DNA from: Candidatus Poseidoniales archaeon
Lineage (GTDB): Archaea; Thermoplasmatota; Poseidoniia; Poseidoniales; Thalassarchaeaceae
Length of the DNA stretch: 42,265 nucleotides
Direction of reading: 5' to 3'
NCBI GenBank assembly: GCA_012960975.1
Contig: DUAE01000059.1
Span: 133,760-176,024 of the forward strand
A program made the translations under genes and the position numbers. A model generated the notes under the pieces. The model was not told where the DNA came from, did not search any database, and saw only the letters and a program-made list of their open reading frames with translations. Shown one piece after another: positions 1 to 7,745 of this stretch. Numbering within the stretch: position 1 is the first letter of the stretch; every line of letters starts with the position of its first letter.

Positions 1-1
1 G

Positions 2-163
2 GAAGAAGTCGATGCTCATCTCCATAGAATTATGGTTAATATTCACAAAAACGCATACGATACCGCTGAGAAATACGGCATGCCAGGAAATTACGTTGCC
101 GGCGCAAACATTGCTGGATTCCTCAAGGTTGCAGATGCAATGACTGCCCAAGGTCTTCTTTGA
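2..163 (+). CDS. gdhA: NADP-type glutamate dehydrogenase, C-terminal fragment (partial at window edge)
   Basis: Frame 2 is open from the window edge to a TGA at 161-163 and encodes 53 residues. The end contains NYVAGANIAGFLKVADAM, which closely matches the C-terminus of E. coli-type hexameric glutamate dehydrogenase as I remember it (NYVQGANIAGFVKVADAM). The enzyme interconverts 2-oxoglutarate plus ammonium and glutamate in the cytoplasm. Only the last helix region is present, so catalytic residues and cofactor preference cannot be judged here. It converges on the leftward ABC importer genes, whose substrates may feed the same amino-acid pool. The start lies upstream of the window. Confidence 0.9.
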   Translation, partial: EEVDAHLHRIMVNIHKNAYDTAEKYGMPGNYVAGANIAGFLKVADAMTAQGLL

Positions 164-192
164 AATTGAAACCAATGGTTGATTCGAGGAAC

Positions 193-936
193 TTAATGCT
201 CCTCGTTAATCGAAGAAAGGAATTTTTGCATTCTCTCTGTTTTAGGATTTTGAATAATCGAAGAGGGTCCTTCTTCAACGACTAAACCTTCATCCATGTA
301 GATGATACGATCGGCAACATCGCGGGCAAAATTAATCTCATGTGTGACGATAACCATCGTCATACCTTCGTCAGCAAGCCCGCGAATCGTTTGCAAAACC
401 GAGCCGATTAATTCTGGGTCGAGCGCACTTGTCGGCTCGTCGAACAAAATCACTTCGGGTTTCATCGCCAGCGCTCTGGCAATCGCGACACGCTGCATCT
501 GGCCTCCAGATAGATTGCCTGGATAAGCATGAATTCGGTCGAGCATATCGACTCGTCCGAGAACTTGATGAGCGATTTCATTCGCATCTTCCACACTCAT
601 TCCACGTACTTTTCTCAAACCAAGAGTTATGTTTTCAAGAACCCGCAGATGAGCGAATAATTCGAATGATTGGAAGACCATTCCTATCCGTGATCGGATG
701 TCATTAACATCAGCATAAGGTGTATTGATCTGCTCACCACCGAGTTTAACAACACCTGCAGTCGGCTCAATCAATCGATTAATGCAGCGTAAAACAGTCG
801 ATTTACCAGAACCAGACGAACCGATAATTGCGACCGATTCTCCTTGATTGACATCGAATGACACGCCGCGAACTGCGTGAACCCCGCCAACATACATTTT
901 CTCAAGGTCGGCGATACTCAATACGACTTCACTCAT
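193..936 (-). CDS. Polar amino acid-type ABC transporter ATP-binding protein
   Basis: This is a 247-residue ATPase of the GlnQ/HisP type that powers solute import at the cytoplasmic face. Visible motifs are Walker A (GSSGSGKST, about 39-47), the ABC signature LSGGQ (142-146), Walker B (VILFDEP, about 162-168) followed by the D-loop SALD, and the switch histidine in VTHE (H199). The length is normal for the family and no domain is missing. Its ATG follows the stop of the upstream permease with no gap, so the two are almost certainly co-transcribed from the divergent region at 3331-3502. The substrate cannot be read from the ATPase. The family usually imports glutamine, glutamate, histidine or related amino acids, but the partner subunits here are atypical. 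Confidence 0.95.
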   Translation of the reverse strand: MSEVVLSIADLEKMYVGGVHAVRGVSFDVNQGESVAIIGSSGSGKSTVLRCINRLIEPTAGVVKLGGEQINTPYADVNDIRSRIGMVFQSFELFAHLRVLENITLGLRKVRGMSVEDANEIAHQVLGRVDMLDRIHAYPGNLSGGQMQRVAIARALAMKPEVILFDEPTSALDPELIGSVLQTIRGLADEGMTMVIVTHEINFARDVADRIIYMDEGLVVEEGPSSIIQNPKTERMQKFLSSINEEH

Positions 937-3330
937 TCAAGCACCTCCGGAAATGCCGAGTCCAGGAATTCGTGTTTTATCTTCTAGCCAGCGCAGGATT
1001 AGGGCGAGAGTCCATGTGACTACGAAGTAAGAAACCATGACCATCCCCCACGTCCAAAATATCTGAAACGTGATTGCGATAATCAACTTGCCTTGCCTAG
1101 TTAATTCGGTATATGCGATTACCATCGCCAAAGAAGAATTCAGTACTAAATTCACCATCTCGTTGCCGAGTGGTGGGATACAAATTCGAATCGCTTGTGG
1201 TAGAACCACTTGATTCATAGTTCCCATATAGGTCAGGCCAATGCTTCGACCAGCCTCCATTTGGCCTGAAGGGATTGCTGCGATGGCGCCTCGAATGGTC
1301 TCACATTGGTAGGCGCCTGAATTCAGGCCAAGTGCAAAAATCGCACTCAAAAACGCGCGGTCTGAGAAAATAAATTCATGAGTTTTCGAAATTATTGTTG
1401 GAGCGTCAGCCGCATAGAGTCCATATTCAATGAATAAATCAGCTCCGCCACTTAGAAGATATAATTCAGTAAATAAATCTGTACCAGCTCCCTGAATATG
1501 TTTACCGATTTGCAATCCAAAGTGGACAAACATGAATTGTACAATCAATGGAGTATTGCGGAAGAAGTCAGTGTATAGGGTTGCAATGCTTGCCAACGGT
1601 CGAATTCCCCAAGGGTTCAGTTTGAATCCATATGAGAATTCATGTTTCTTGAATTGCCCTTTGAAGGTGATAAATAATATTCCAAGGTAAATCAGGGCGA
1701 TTCCCAATAAGAAATTAAAGAATGCATCAGGATCTCCGACCGGAGCGAAGATGTATTCGATTCCAGTCAGATCCAAACTTCTGAAATCAGAAATTGATTG
1801 CCAGAATTTAACGATCCCCCCTCTCATTGCAAATTCTGAAAATGGTAAACCTACAAGGATTGACACTCCGAGGGTTCGAATCAAATTTATCCTATATTTT
1901 TCAGGAATTTGATAGCCAGAAGATTGTCGATTTTCAGCGAATGCTTCTGCAATCACTCGATTGTCGTATTTTCGACTCACCAACCATGATATTAAGGTGA
2001 TAATTAGAGCGAAAAAAAGTCCACTTGATAGGTTTCCGAGCACTTTTCCTCCGATTGAATAGACAGGGATGAATACCCAGAAAAAGTATAGTGCTCGGCC
2101 GAGATTCCCTTCGATTATTTGCTTCAAAGTCGTTGGTGCAGTTTTACACATCGCTAGAGTTACACCAATGAAGAAACCTAGTAATATTCCAAATCCAACA
2201 ATTTTTACAGTTGCTTTCAATCCCTGCCAGAGATTGTCTTTAGAGAAATCGACAAATTCATTGAACTGAGATAGATCAATTATTTCAAAGCCTACTGCTA
2301 GATCTTCGCCAGCATTTTCTGTCCAGAGAATGGTTCCTTCCTCGCCGATAATTACTCCTTGAAATGCATCTCTCATTGCGATATCATTTATTGAAAAATC
2401 ATTTGGAACAGGCAGTAATTGTGGATTAATTATATTTCCACCATCTTTACTCAAAGCGACGTATCCTGATGGTCCAGCAACGATGAATTTTGTTGTACCC
2501 AACACTTCCATTGAACTTATTTGTCGCTGAAGTGTAGTATTCCTATCTTCAGATTCGATTTCAACTAATAACCAATTATAGCCAACTGCTGTAGTCAACC
2601 CTTCTTGGGTAGACTTCAATATTTGTCCTTCAGATGTAATAGCATATCCTCTATTAGCTAAGTAATAATCGATTGAAATAATTGTTGAATCAGTCAATCC
2701 TTCAGGTGTATTTCTTTCTTCCCAATTCAATCCTCCATCTTCAGATCCGAAAATTCGACCTTCATCAGCGGCAATTAATCCTCGCTCACCTTCAAAATCG
2801 ACATCATTGAAATCTATTGATAACCCAAATGTTCGATCTAGCCAATTACCATTCTCGAGAATCCAAATCGCACCATTTTCTCCTACTGCGACTACCACAC
2901 CTTCGCCGGTAATTGCGACACCGAGCAAATCGGTTGCGGTGGGTGTTGTGTATGAAGTCCAAGTATTGGATTCGGCGCTCTTCAGAACTACGGTTCCCGC
3001 CGAACCAGCAGCGACGACGATGTTATCGTTCGAATCACTTGTCCAAAGGTCGGAAGTCGTTGGCGATTCGCTCGATTCCCAAGTCTGCATGTCAGGGCTG
3101 TTGAGAATAATCCCGCCTTCACCGAAAACCCAGACGATTCCATCTGAATCTGCAGTGGCGGTTAGCAAATCAGATTCAATGCCACTATCTGCAATTGACC
3201 AACTGCTTTCATATCCCTCTCCTAAAATTGGTGTGAGGAAGATAAAAATAATAGCAGAAGAGATAATTATCATTCTAGATGAAGTTGGAACTTCAGACCA
3301 AGAAAAGATTCGATTTGTCCGCTTATTCAA
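937..3330 (-). CDS. ABC importer permease fused to an N-terminal seven-bladed Ycf48/BNR-like propeller
   Basis: This 797-residue protein has two parts. After a membrane segment or signal anchor (about 19-37), residues 53-345 hold about seven repeats of 35-45 residues. Each repeat has a VVVAVGENG- or GVIIGEEGT-like turn, often followed by an aromatic such as W in a D/N-x-W context, as in Ycf48/photosynthesis-stability and BNR propellers. Residues of about 370-797 form a HisM/GlnP-type permease with several membrane helices, the family segment RNTPLIVQFMF (591-601) and the EAA loop near EAGRSIGL (692-699). Its length is well above the usual 220-400 residues for such permeases. The propeller should face outward, near the site where a binding protein docks. 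The ATPase gene follows immediately. I am sure of the permease and fairly sure of the propeller. Blade count is by eye. Confidence 0.88.
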   Translation of the reverse strand: MNKRTNRIFSWSEVPTSSRMIIISSAIIFIFLTPILGEGYESSWSIADSGIESDLLTATADSDGIVWVFGEGGIILNSPDMQTWESSESPTTSDLWTSDSNDNIVVAAGSAGTVVLKSAESNTWTSYTTPTATDLLGVAITGEGVVVAVGENGAIWILENGNWLDRTFGLSIDFNDVDFEGERGLIAADEGRIFGSEDGGLNWEERNTPEGLTDSTIISIDYYLANRGYAITSEGQILKSTQEGLTTAVGYNWLLVEIESEDRNTTLQRQISSMEVLGTTKFIVAGPSGYVALSKDGGNIINPQLLPVPNDFSINDIAMRDAFQGVIIGEEGTILWTENAGEDLAVGFEIIDLSQFNEFVDFSKDNLWQGLKATVKIVGFGILLGFFIGVTLAMCKTAPTTLKQIIEGNLGRALYFFWVFIPVYSIGGKVLGNLSSGLFFALIITLISWLVSRKYDNRVIAEAFAENRQSSGYQIPEKYRINLIRTLGVSILVGLPFSEFAMRGGIVKFWQSISDFRSLDLTGIEYIFAPVGDPDAFFNFLLGIALIYLGILFITFKGQFKKHEFSYGFKLNPWGIRPLASIATLYTDFFRNTPLIVQFMFVHFGLQIGKHIQGAGTDLFTELYLLSGGADLFIEYGLYAADAPTIISKTHEFIFSDRAFLSAIFALGLNSGAYQCETIRGAIAAIPSGQMEAGRSIGLTYMGTMNQVVLPQAIRICIPPLGNEMVNLVLNSSLAMVIAYTELTRQGKLIIAITFQIFWTWGMVMVSYFVVTWTLALILRWLEDKTRIPGLGISGGA

Positions 3331-3502
3331 ATCAAATCCTCAAACTTTCGGGTTCACTATCAAATATAGTATGGTCGTCAGTTGTGTCTCATCATTTTCA
3401 ATGATAATATTATTATTTGATTGAATATATAATTCAAGCATCAGTATTTCACCTGAATGAACTTACCATAATTCTAAGTTATTATCCATCTGCATCAATA
3501 AT
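3331..3502. promoter_or_regulatory. Divergent intergenic region between importer subunits
   Basis: This 172-base AT-rich stretch separates the leftward permease and ATPase genes from the rightward binding-protein gene, so it should carry both promoters. It contains TATA-like runs, including AATATATAATTC around 3423-3434 and TTATTA about 20-25 bases before the binding-protein ATG. The latter would suit a leaderless transcript. No ORF or clear ribosome-binding site was seen. The exact promoter elements are guesses. Confidence 0.4.
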
Positions 3503-4498
3503 ATGAGGGGGGGTCACTCTAACTCGGCCATATTCCTTATCCTCGTATTGCTATCAGCGGTTGTACCCGTTCAAGCCGGTACTGGAGAATACTCAATTGG
3601 AGTAATCGAAGGAACACCAGCGGTATCTTACATGCATGATTATAGCCATCTCGACGAAGTCACTTTTCTGAATGATGAGATGGCTATTAGGGGCTTGATT
3701 AATGGGGAAATTGATTTCCTTATTGCTGACCATTTAGTTCTAGCGGATATAACTGGAAATTTTGATTATAATGAAATGAGTGTTTTGGGTGGTGTCGGTG
3801 AAAGTTGGAAAGCAGTTCCCGTCGTTCGTTCTGATAGTACTGAAGATTATGGCAACATCGAGTTATTACAGGCGGTGAATGCAGCGATTGCAGAAATTTA
3901 TCAGTCAGAGGAATATGAATTATTATACTCAACCTGGTTTACAGGTATGAGCAATATTGAGGAATCTGATTACATCGCTTCACTAAATGATGGTTGGCCT
4001 ACTGCATCTTCAGGAGGCCGGCTCGAAAAAATTCTGAATCATGATAAAGAATTTTTGGCTTGCACATATGACCAGAGCAATGGTCTTAGTAGTATTGACA
4101 CCGAAGGTAAAATAATTGGTTTCGAAATTGATTTGGCTGAATCTATTTCGAAAAAAATCGCTGAACATTACGGGTCTGAGTTTGGATTTAGGATAATCGA
4201 GAATTTCGAAAAAAACGATGTGGTAAACGAATTATTGAATGAAGAGAATTGTGACTTTGGATTGGCTGGATTTATTTCAGGTGAGGCGATAACGAATGGC
4301 CTACATCCAGGGATTCCATATTATTCTGGTGGGATGGTTATTGCAGCATCTATGCAATCACCGAATGTCGAGAGCATTTCCTCAATTTTCGAGGCACCTG
4401 AGTTTATCGAGGACGTGGATGGTTTTGATTCACGTTTAATCCTCATCGCACTTTTAGCATTTTTCATCGTTTTAAGATTACGTACGAACCCAATTTGA
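3503..4498 (+). CDS. Secreted, C-terminally anchored SBP_bac_3-like solute-binding protein with apparently permuted lobes
   Basis: This 331-residue protein has a signal peptide (about 8-25) and a C-terminal membrane helix (about 311-325), so it is probably tethered outside the cell. Residues 29-147 look like the second half of an amino-acid binding protein. They contain a YSIGVIEGTPA strand and turn, NGEIDFLIADHLVLA, and a closing helix LLQAVNAAIAEIYQSEEYE followed by W145-F146. Residues 173-285 look like the first half, with FLACTYD, EGKIIGFEIDLAESISKKIA and CDFGLAGF...PYYSGGMVIAA. The order is therefore reversed relative to the family. The Asp that normally binds the amino group appears present (D76). 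The Arg that normally binds the carboxylate falls on I263 in an ungapped alignment. The gene is divergent from the permease operon, its likely partner. Codons 2-4 contain a run of seven G. Confidence 0.75.
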   Translation: MRGGHSNSAIFLILVLLSAVVPVQAGTGEYSIGVIEGTPAVSYMHDYSHLDEVTFLNDEMAIRGLINGEIDFLIADHLVLADITGNFDYNEMSVLGGVGESWKAVPVVRSDSTEDYGNIELLQAVNAAIAEIYQSEEYELLYSTWFTGMSNIEESDYIASLNDGWPTASSGGRLEKILNHDKEFLACTYDQSNGLSSIDTEGKIIGFEIDLAESISKKIAEHYGSEFGFRIIENFEKNDVVNELLNEENCDFGLAGFISGEAITNGLHPGIPYYSGGMVIAASMQSPNVESISSIFEAPEFIEDVDGFDSRLILIALLAFFIVLRLRTNPI

Positions 4499-4551
4499 CG
4501 TCTGTTCTCTCATTAGTAATCTTCATCGTCATTATCTGCTTGAGAAACAAC

Positions 4552-5463
4552 ATGGCGGAGATGATTTATCACGGCAAGGTCAAACAAGTTTGGAGCACCG
4601 AAGACCCGAATATCATTGAATTTCGATATACTGATCAAATCAGTGTTTTCGACCAAATTATACCTAGTATAGTTCCAAGAAAGGGCGAATCACTCAATCG
4701 TGCTTCTTGTCATTGGTTCAAATTGGTCGAAGATGAGAACATATGTGAAACTCATGTCATCGAAATGAACGCTCCTGATCGTGTCAGAGCTCGGCGTTTC
4801 GATGTCGTAAAAGAACCAGGAGCAATATCTAGTGATCGTGAGAACGTTTTTGTTCCCTTGGAAGTAATTTGTAGGCATTATCTCGCTGGTTCAGGCTGGC
4901 GTAGGTATGCACGCGGCGATGTATCGGCTGAAGAATTTGGTTTTGCACCTGGAACAGTATTACAAGAAGGTGCTAAATTACCTTCACCATACCTTGAAGT
5001 TTCGACAAAATTCGAGAAATTCGACCGTTTGTTAGATAGAACTGAGGCCTTAGAAATTTCCAATTTAACTGAAGATGAGTTTGATTCAATTCTAGAAATC
5101 GTTGTAAAGGTTGATGAAATTATTCAGAGAGAGGTTAGTAAGAGTGGATTGATTCATGTCGATGGTAAGAAAGAATTTGCTTTAGGAAAAGATCGAACAC
5201 CGGTTTTAGTCGATTCGTTTGGAACTCTCGATGAAGATCGATGGTGGGATGCCGAATTATATGCGAAGGGCGAGATTGTGCAATTATCGAAGGAATTTGT
5301 TCGTGAGCACTATTTAGGAACTGGCCACCACGCTGAACTTCGTGATGCTCGAAATAATGGGACGGCAGAACCTCCAATTCCAGCTCTTCCACAGGAGGTC
5401 ATCGACCAAACATCTAATCTATATGCGGATATGTTTACACGATTGACCGGTGAAAATTTTTGA
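4552..5463 (+). CDS. purC: Phosphoribosylaminoimidazole-succinocarboxamide (SAICAR) synthase
   Basis: This cytoplasmic purine-synthesis enzyme joins CAIR and aspartate using ATP. The protein is 303 residues from the chosen ATG at 4552 (MAEMIYHGKVKQVW), where homology to the ATP-grasp-like N-terminus begins. A TTG at 4495 in the same frame would add 19 hydrophobic residues unlike the family and overlap the previous stop, so I reject it. Visible family features are the YHGKVKQVW nucleotide-binding strand, SLNRASCHWF, the YLAGSGWRRY segment, and the VDSFGTLDEDRWW substrate and metal region near residue 240. It lies 53 bases after the binding-protein gene and 9 bases before the aminotransferase. 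Confidence 0.93.
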   Translation: MAEMIYHGKVKQVWSTEDPNIIEFRYTDQISVFDQIIPSIVPRKGESLNRASCHWFKLVEDENICETHVIEMNAPDRVRARRFDVVKEPGAISSDRENVFVPLEVICRHYLAGSGWRRYARGDVSAEEFGFAPGTVLQEGAKLPSPYLEVSTKFEKFDRLLDRTEALEISNLTEDEFDSILEIVVKVDEIIQREVSKSGLIHVDGKKEFALGKDRTPVLVDSFGTLDEDRWWDAELYAKGEIVQLSKEFVREHYLGTGHHAELRDARNNGTAEPPIPALPQEVIDQTSNLYADMFTRLTGENF

Positions 5464-5472
5464 GGTGACTTT

Positions 5473-6381
5473 TTGGGTACTCATGAGTATGAGGAAGATC
5501 CTCGAAATTCTGATATATGGATTTCGATAAATGGTGTTTTACATCGTCGAGCCGATGCAAAGATTTCTGTTTTTGATGCTGGATTTTTACTTGGTGATGG
5601 GGTTTGGGAAGCATTTCGTTTACATCGAGGCAAATTGGTTTTTCTCGATGACCACTTACAGCGTTTATTTCATGGCGCTCGGGTAATTTCTCTCGATATA
5701 GGTCGGACTAAGGATGAGTTAGTTGATGAAATAGAGCGTGTGATTGAAGCCAATGAAATGGTAGATGATGTTCACATTAGATTAATTGTAAGCCGCGGAC
5801 TGAAACCGACTCCATATCAGGCACCTTGGGTAATTTCCAGTGAGCCAACATTAGTAATTATTCCCGAATATAAGAGAGCAAATTCCGACCGGGCATTGAA
5901 TGGAATTAGATTAGTATCTGTCGATGTTATTCGTGGACCACAAAACGTGCAAGATCCGCGAATCAACAGTCTATCAAAACATAATTGCATCGCCGCCTGT
6001 GTCGATGCAAATCGCAAAGGCGGCGATGAAGGTTTGATGTTAGATCCGAATGGAAATGTAGCAACTTGCAATTCCACCCATTTCTTCATTGTCACGAATG
6101 GCGAGGTTTGGACCTCGACCGGTGAGTATTGTCTCGATGGCATTACTCGTCAAAAAATCCTTGATATCTGTGCCGGCAAAGGCATTCCTCATTATGAGCG
6201 AGATTTCACTATCGAAGATGTTCATAATGCCAATGAAGCATTCGTGACCGGAACCTTTGCTGGCTTAACCCCTGTAATCGAGTTCGATGGCAAGTTGATG
6301 AGCCAAGGTAGGCGCGGTGAAATGGTGGAGCGCTTGCAAAATTTCTATATCGAATTAATAAGGAGTGAATCGAGTGACTAA
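5473..6381 (+). CDS. Class IV (branched-chain / D-amino acid type) PLP aminotransferase
   Basis: This 302-residue protein belongs to fold-type IV PLP aminotransferases, which include branched-chain and D-amino acid aminotransferases and aminodeoxychorismate lyase. Visible features are FDAGFLLGDGVWEAFRL, the probable PLP lysine K169 in INSLSKHN, and the C-terminal LDGITRQKILDIC. The segment that usually reads VTEG..SN, where Glu contacts the PLP ring nitrogen, reads VATCNSTHFF here. The Glu therefore seems replaced by Thr (about T198), which makes the exact reaction uncertain. The start is a TTG at 5473 preceded by GAGGTGA at 5462-5468. No in-frame ATG fits. Its last 8 bases overlap the next gene, suggesting translational coupling. 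Confidence 0.85.
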   Translation: MGTHEYEEDPRNSDIWISINGVLHRRADAKISVFDAGFLLGDGVWEAFRLHRGKLVFLDDHLQRLFHGARVISLDIGRTKDELVDEIERVIEANEMVDDVHIRLIVSRGLKPTPYQAPWVISSEPTLVIIPEYKRANSDRALNGIRLVSVDVIRGPQNVQDPRINSLSKHNCIAACVDANRKGGDEGLMLDPNGNVATCNSTHFFIVTNGEVWTSTGEYCLDGITRQKILDICAGKGIPHYERDFTIEDVHNANEAFVTGTFAGLTPVIEFDGKLMSQGRRGEMVERLQNFYIELIRSESSD

Positions 6382-7108
6382 CCCTATCCGCATTGCTATG
6401 TGGTCTGGTCCGCGAAATATTTCCACCGCTATGATGTATTCCTTTGATAATCGCGATGACACAATCGCTATAGATGAGCCGTTTTATGCACATTATCTCC
6501 AAAAAACTGCTGTCGATCACCCCGATTCTCAATTGGTAATCCAAGCAGGAGAAACCGATTGGCCAATCGTTGCTAACCGTATTTCTGCTGGACCTACAGG
6601 AGAAGCAAAAATCTACTATCAGAAGCATATGGCCCACCATCTGTTCCAAGAGATGCATGGTGATTGGATGAAATCACTCACTCATTGTATTTTGATTCGT
6701 GATCCTCGTGAGGTTCTTCTCTCACTTTCAAAAATAATAGATAATATCGATGCTCGATCCACTGGAATTCCACAACAGGTTGAGTTGCTCGAAACCCTTC
6801 AATCCTTGACTGGTCAGAACCCTCCTATCATTGATTCGAGAGATATCCTTGAGAATCCGCAAGGAATGCTCAGCAGCCTTTGTCAAAGCATCGATATTCC
6901 ATTTGATAAAACGATGCTATCTTGGAAACCTGGTCCACGCGAGTGTGATGGAATTTGGGCACCACATTGGTACGATGTAGTGTGGAAATCTAATGGTTTT
7001 ACTAAATATCGAGCAAGAGATGGAGAGGTGAGTCAAGAGTTAGAAGATGTTTATTCAGAATGTAAGGGCTATTATGATAAATTGTATAATCAACGTTTGT
7101 GTTGTTAA
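6374..7108 (+). CDS. Sulfotransferase-like P-loop family protein paired with the class IV aminotransferase
   Basis: The protein is 244 residues from the GTG at 6374. That start is preceded by AGGAG at 6361-6365. An in-frame GTG at 6365 would overlap that ribosome-binding site, so I prefer the later one. The N-terminus IRIAMWSGPRNISTAMMYSF resembles the 5'-phosphosulfate (PAPS) loop of sulfotransferase-like proteins, and HCILIRDPREVLLSL resembles the family's 3'-phosphate binding segment. It starts inside the 3' end of the aminotransferase gene (8-base overlap). To my knowledge this family often sits beside class IV aminotransferases in bacteria, which suggests a joint but undefined job. Real sulfotransferase activity is not demonstrated by sequence alone. 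Confidence 0.75.
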   Translation: MTNPIRIAMWSGPRNISTAMMYSFDNRDDTIAIDEPFYAHYLQKTAVDHPDSQLVIQAGETDWPIVANRISAGPTGEAKIYYQKHMAHHLFQEMHGDWMKSLTHCILIRDPREVLLSLSKIIDNIDARSTGIPQQVELLETLQSLTGQNPPIIDSRDILENPQGMLSSLCQSIDIPFDKTMLSWKPGPRECDGIWAPHWYDVVWKSNGFTKYRARDGEVSQELEDVYSECKGYYDKLYNQRLCC

Positions 7109-7110
7109 CC

Positions 7111-7731
7111 TTAAACTCGCATTAATAAACCACAATTCCTCTTTTCAGCACCTCTCAGTATAACGATTAGATGGCGAGCAGCATCTCGAACTCCGCCATC
7201 GATTAATTCATCTACATCGATACTCCAATCCTGTCCTTGAATCGATTGTCTCAATTCAATAACTTCCTCCTTAGTCAACCAGCCACAAAGAATCATGCCA
7301 CTCGTGGTATTTGTAAATCCTGCCTCACCTAGGTTTTTTTCATCTAATCCTTCGCTGAGTTTTGTCAATAAATCGTGGAAATTTTTCTCTTCTGATTTAT
7401 CTCTTGTCGATGCAAGGATGTATTCGATAGCATTTCCTCCTTCGATTGGAAAGCGCCCTAATCTATCTCTTGACAAGCCTTTGTCAATCGGTTCAGGAGT
7501 TCCGCCATTATCCGGCCAATCAAGGCAGGATAGAAATAATATCGTAGCGGGGTCAAATAGGGGGGGCACTCCTTGTTTCAAAGCGGATATGTCTGAAGAA
7601 TTTTTCACCAATTCTTTCAATTGATGATGATCTCCTCCCAATGAGGCTTGTATCGGTTCGATTAATTTGATAGGATCAATTCTCAGTGGGTCGAAAGAGT
7701 GGAATGCAGAGGGTTTGATATATCGAGACAT
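7111..7731 (-). CDS. Conserved-looking hypothetical protein, 206 residues
   Basis: I do not recognise this family. The product is soluble-looking, with no signal peptide or membrane segment. It has a central stretch AIEYILASTRDK and a helical, acidic C-terminal half (LTKEEVIELRQSIQGQDWS, then DELIDGGVRDAARHLIVILRGAEK). The amphipathic pattern in the second half suggests a helical bundle. It begins 15 bases after the stop of the 1888-residue surface protein, with an AGGAGA ribosome-binding site between them, so the two are probably one operon. Its 3' end meets the sulfotransferase-like gene tail to tail with two bases between. Function unknown. Confidence 0.7.
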   Translation of the reverse strand: MSRYIKPSAFHSFDPLRIDPIKLIEPIQASLGGDHHQLKELVKNSSDISALKQGVPPLFDPATILFLSCLDWPDNGGTPEPIDKGLSRDRLGRFPIEGGNAIEYILASTRDKSEEKNFHDLLTKLSEGLDEKNLGEAGFTNTTSGMILCGWLTKEEVIELRQSIQGQDWSIDVDELIDGGVRDAARHLIVILRGAEKRNCGLLMRV

Positions 7732-7745
7732 GGGCAGTTCTCCTG

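Noticed and set aside
2807-3424. 205-residue open frame on the plus strand opposite the permease propeller
   Set aside because: It is antisense to the propeller coding region, which has clear blade periodicity, and shows no family-like motif.
3503-4498. Two truncated binding-protein genes merged by error
   Set aside because: The frame is open throughout, with one signal peptide, one closing helix set and one C-terminal anchor, and the two halves are complementary rather than redundant.
4495-4551. Longer PurC start at TTG 4495
   Set aside because: It adds a hydrophobic stretch foreign to PurC and overlaps the preceding stop. The ATG at 4552 aligns with the family.
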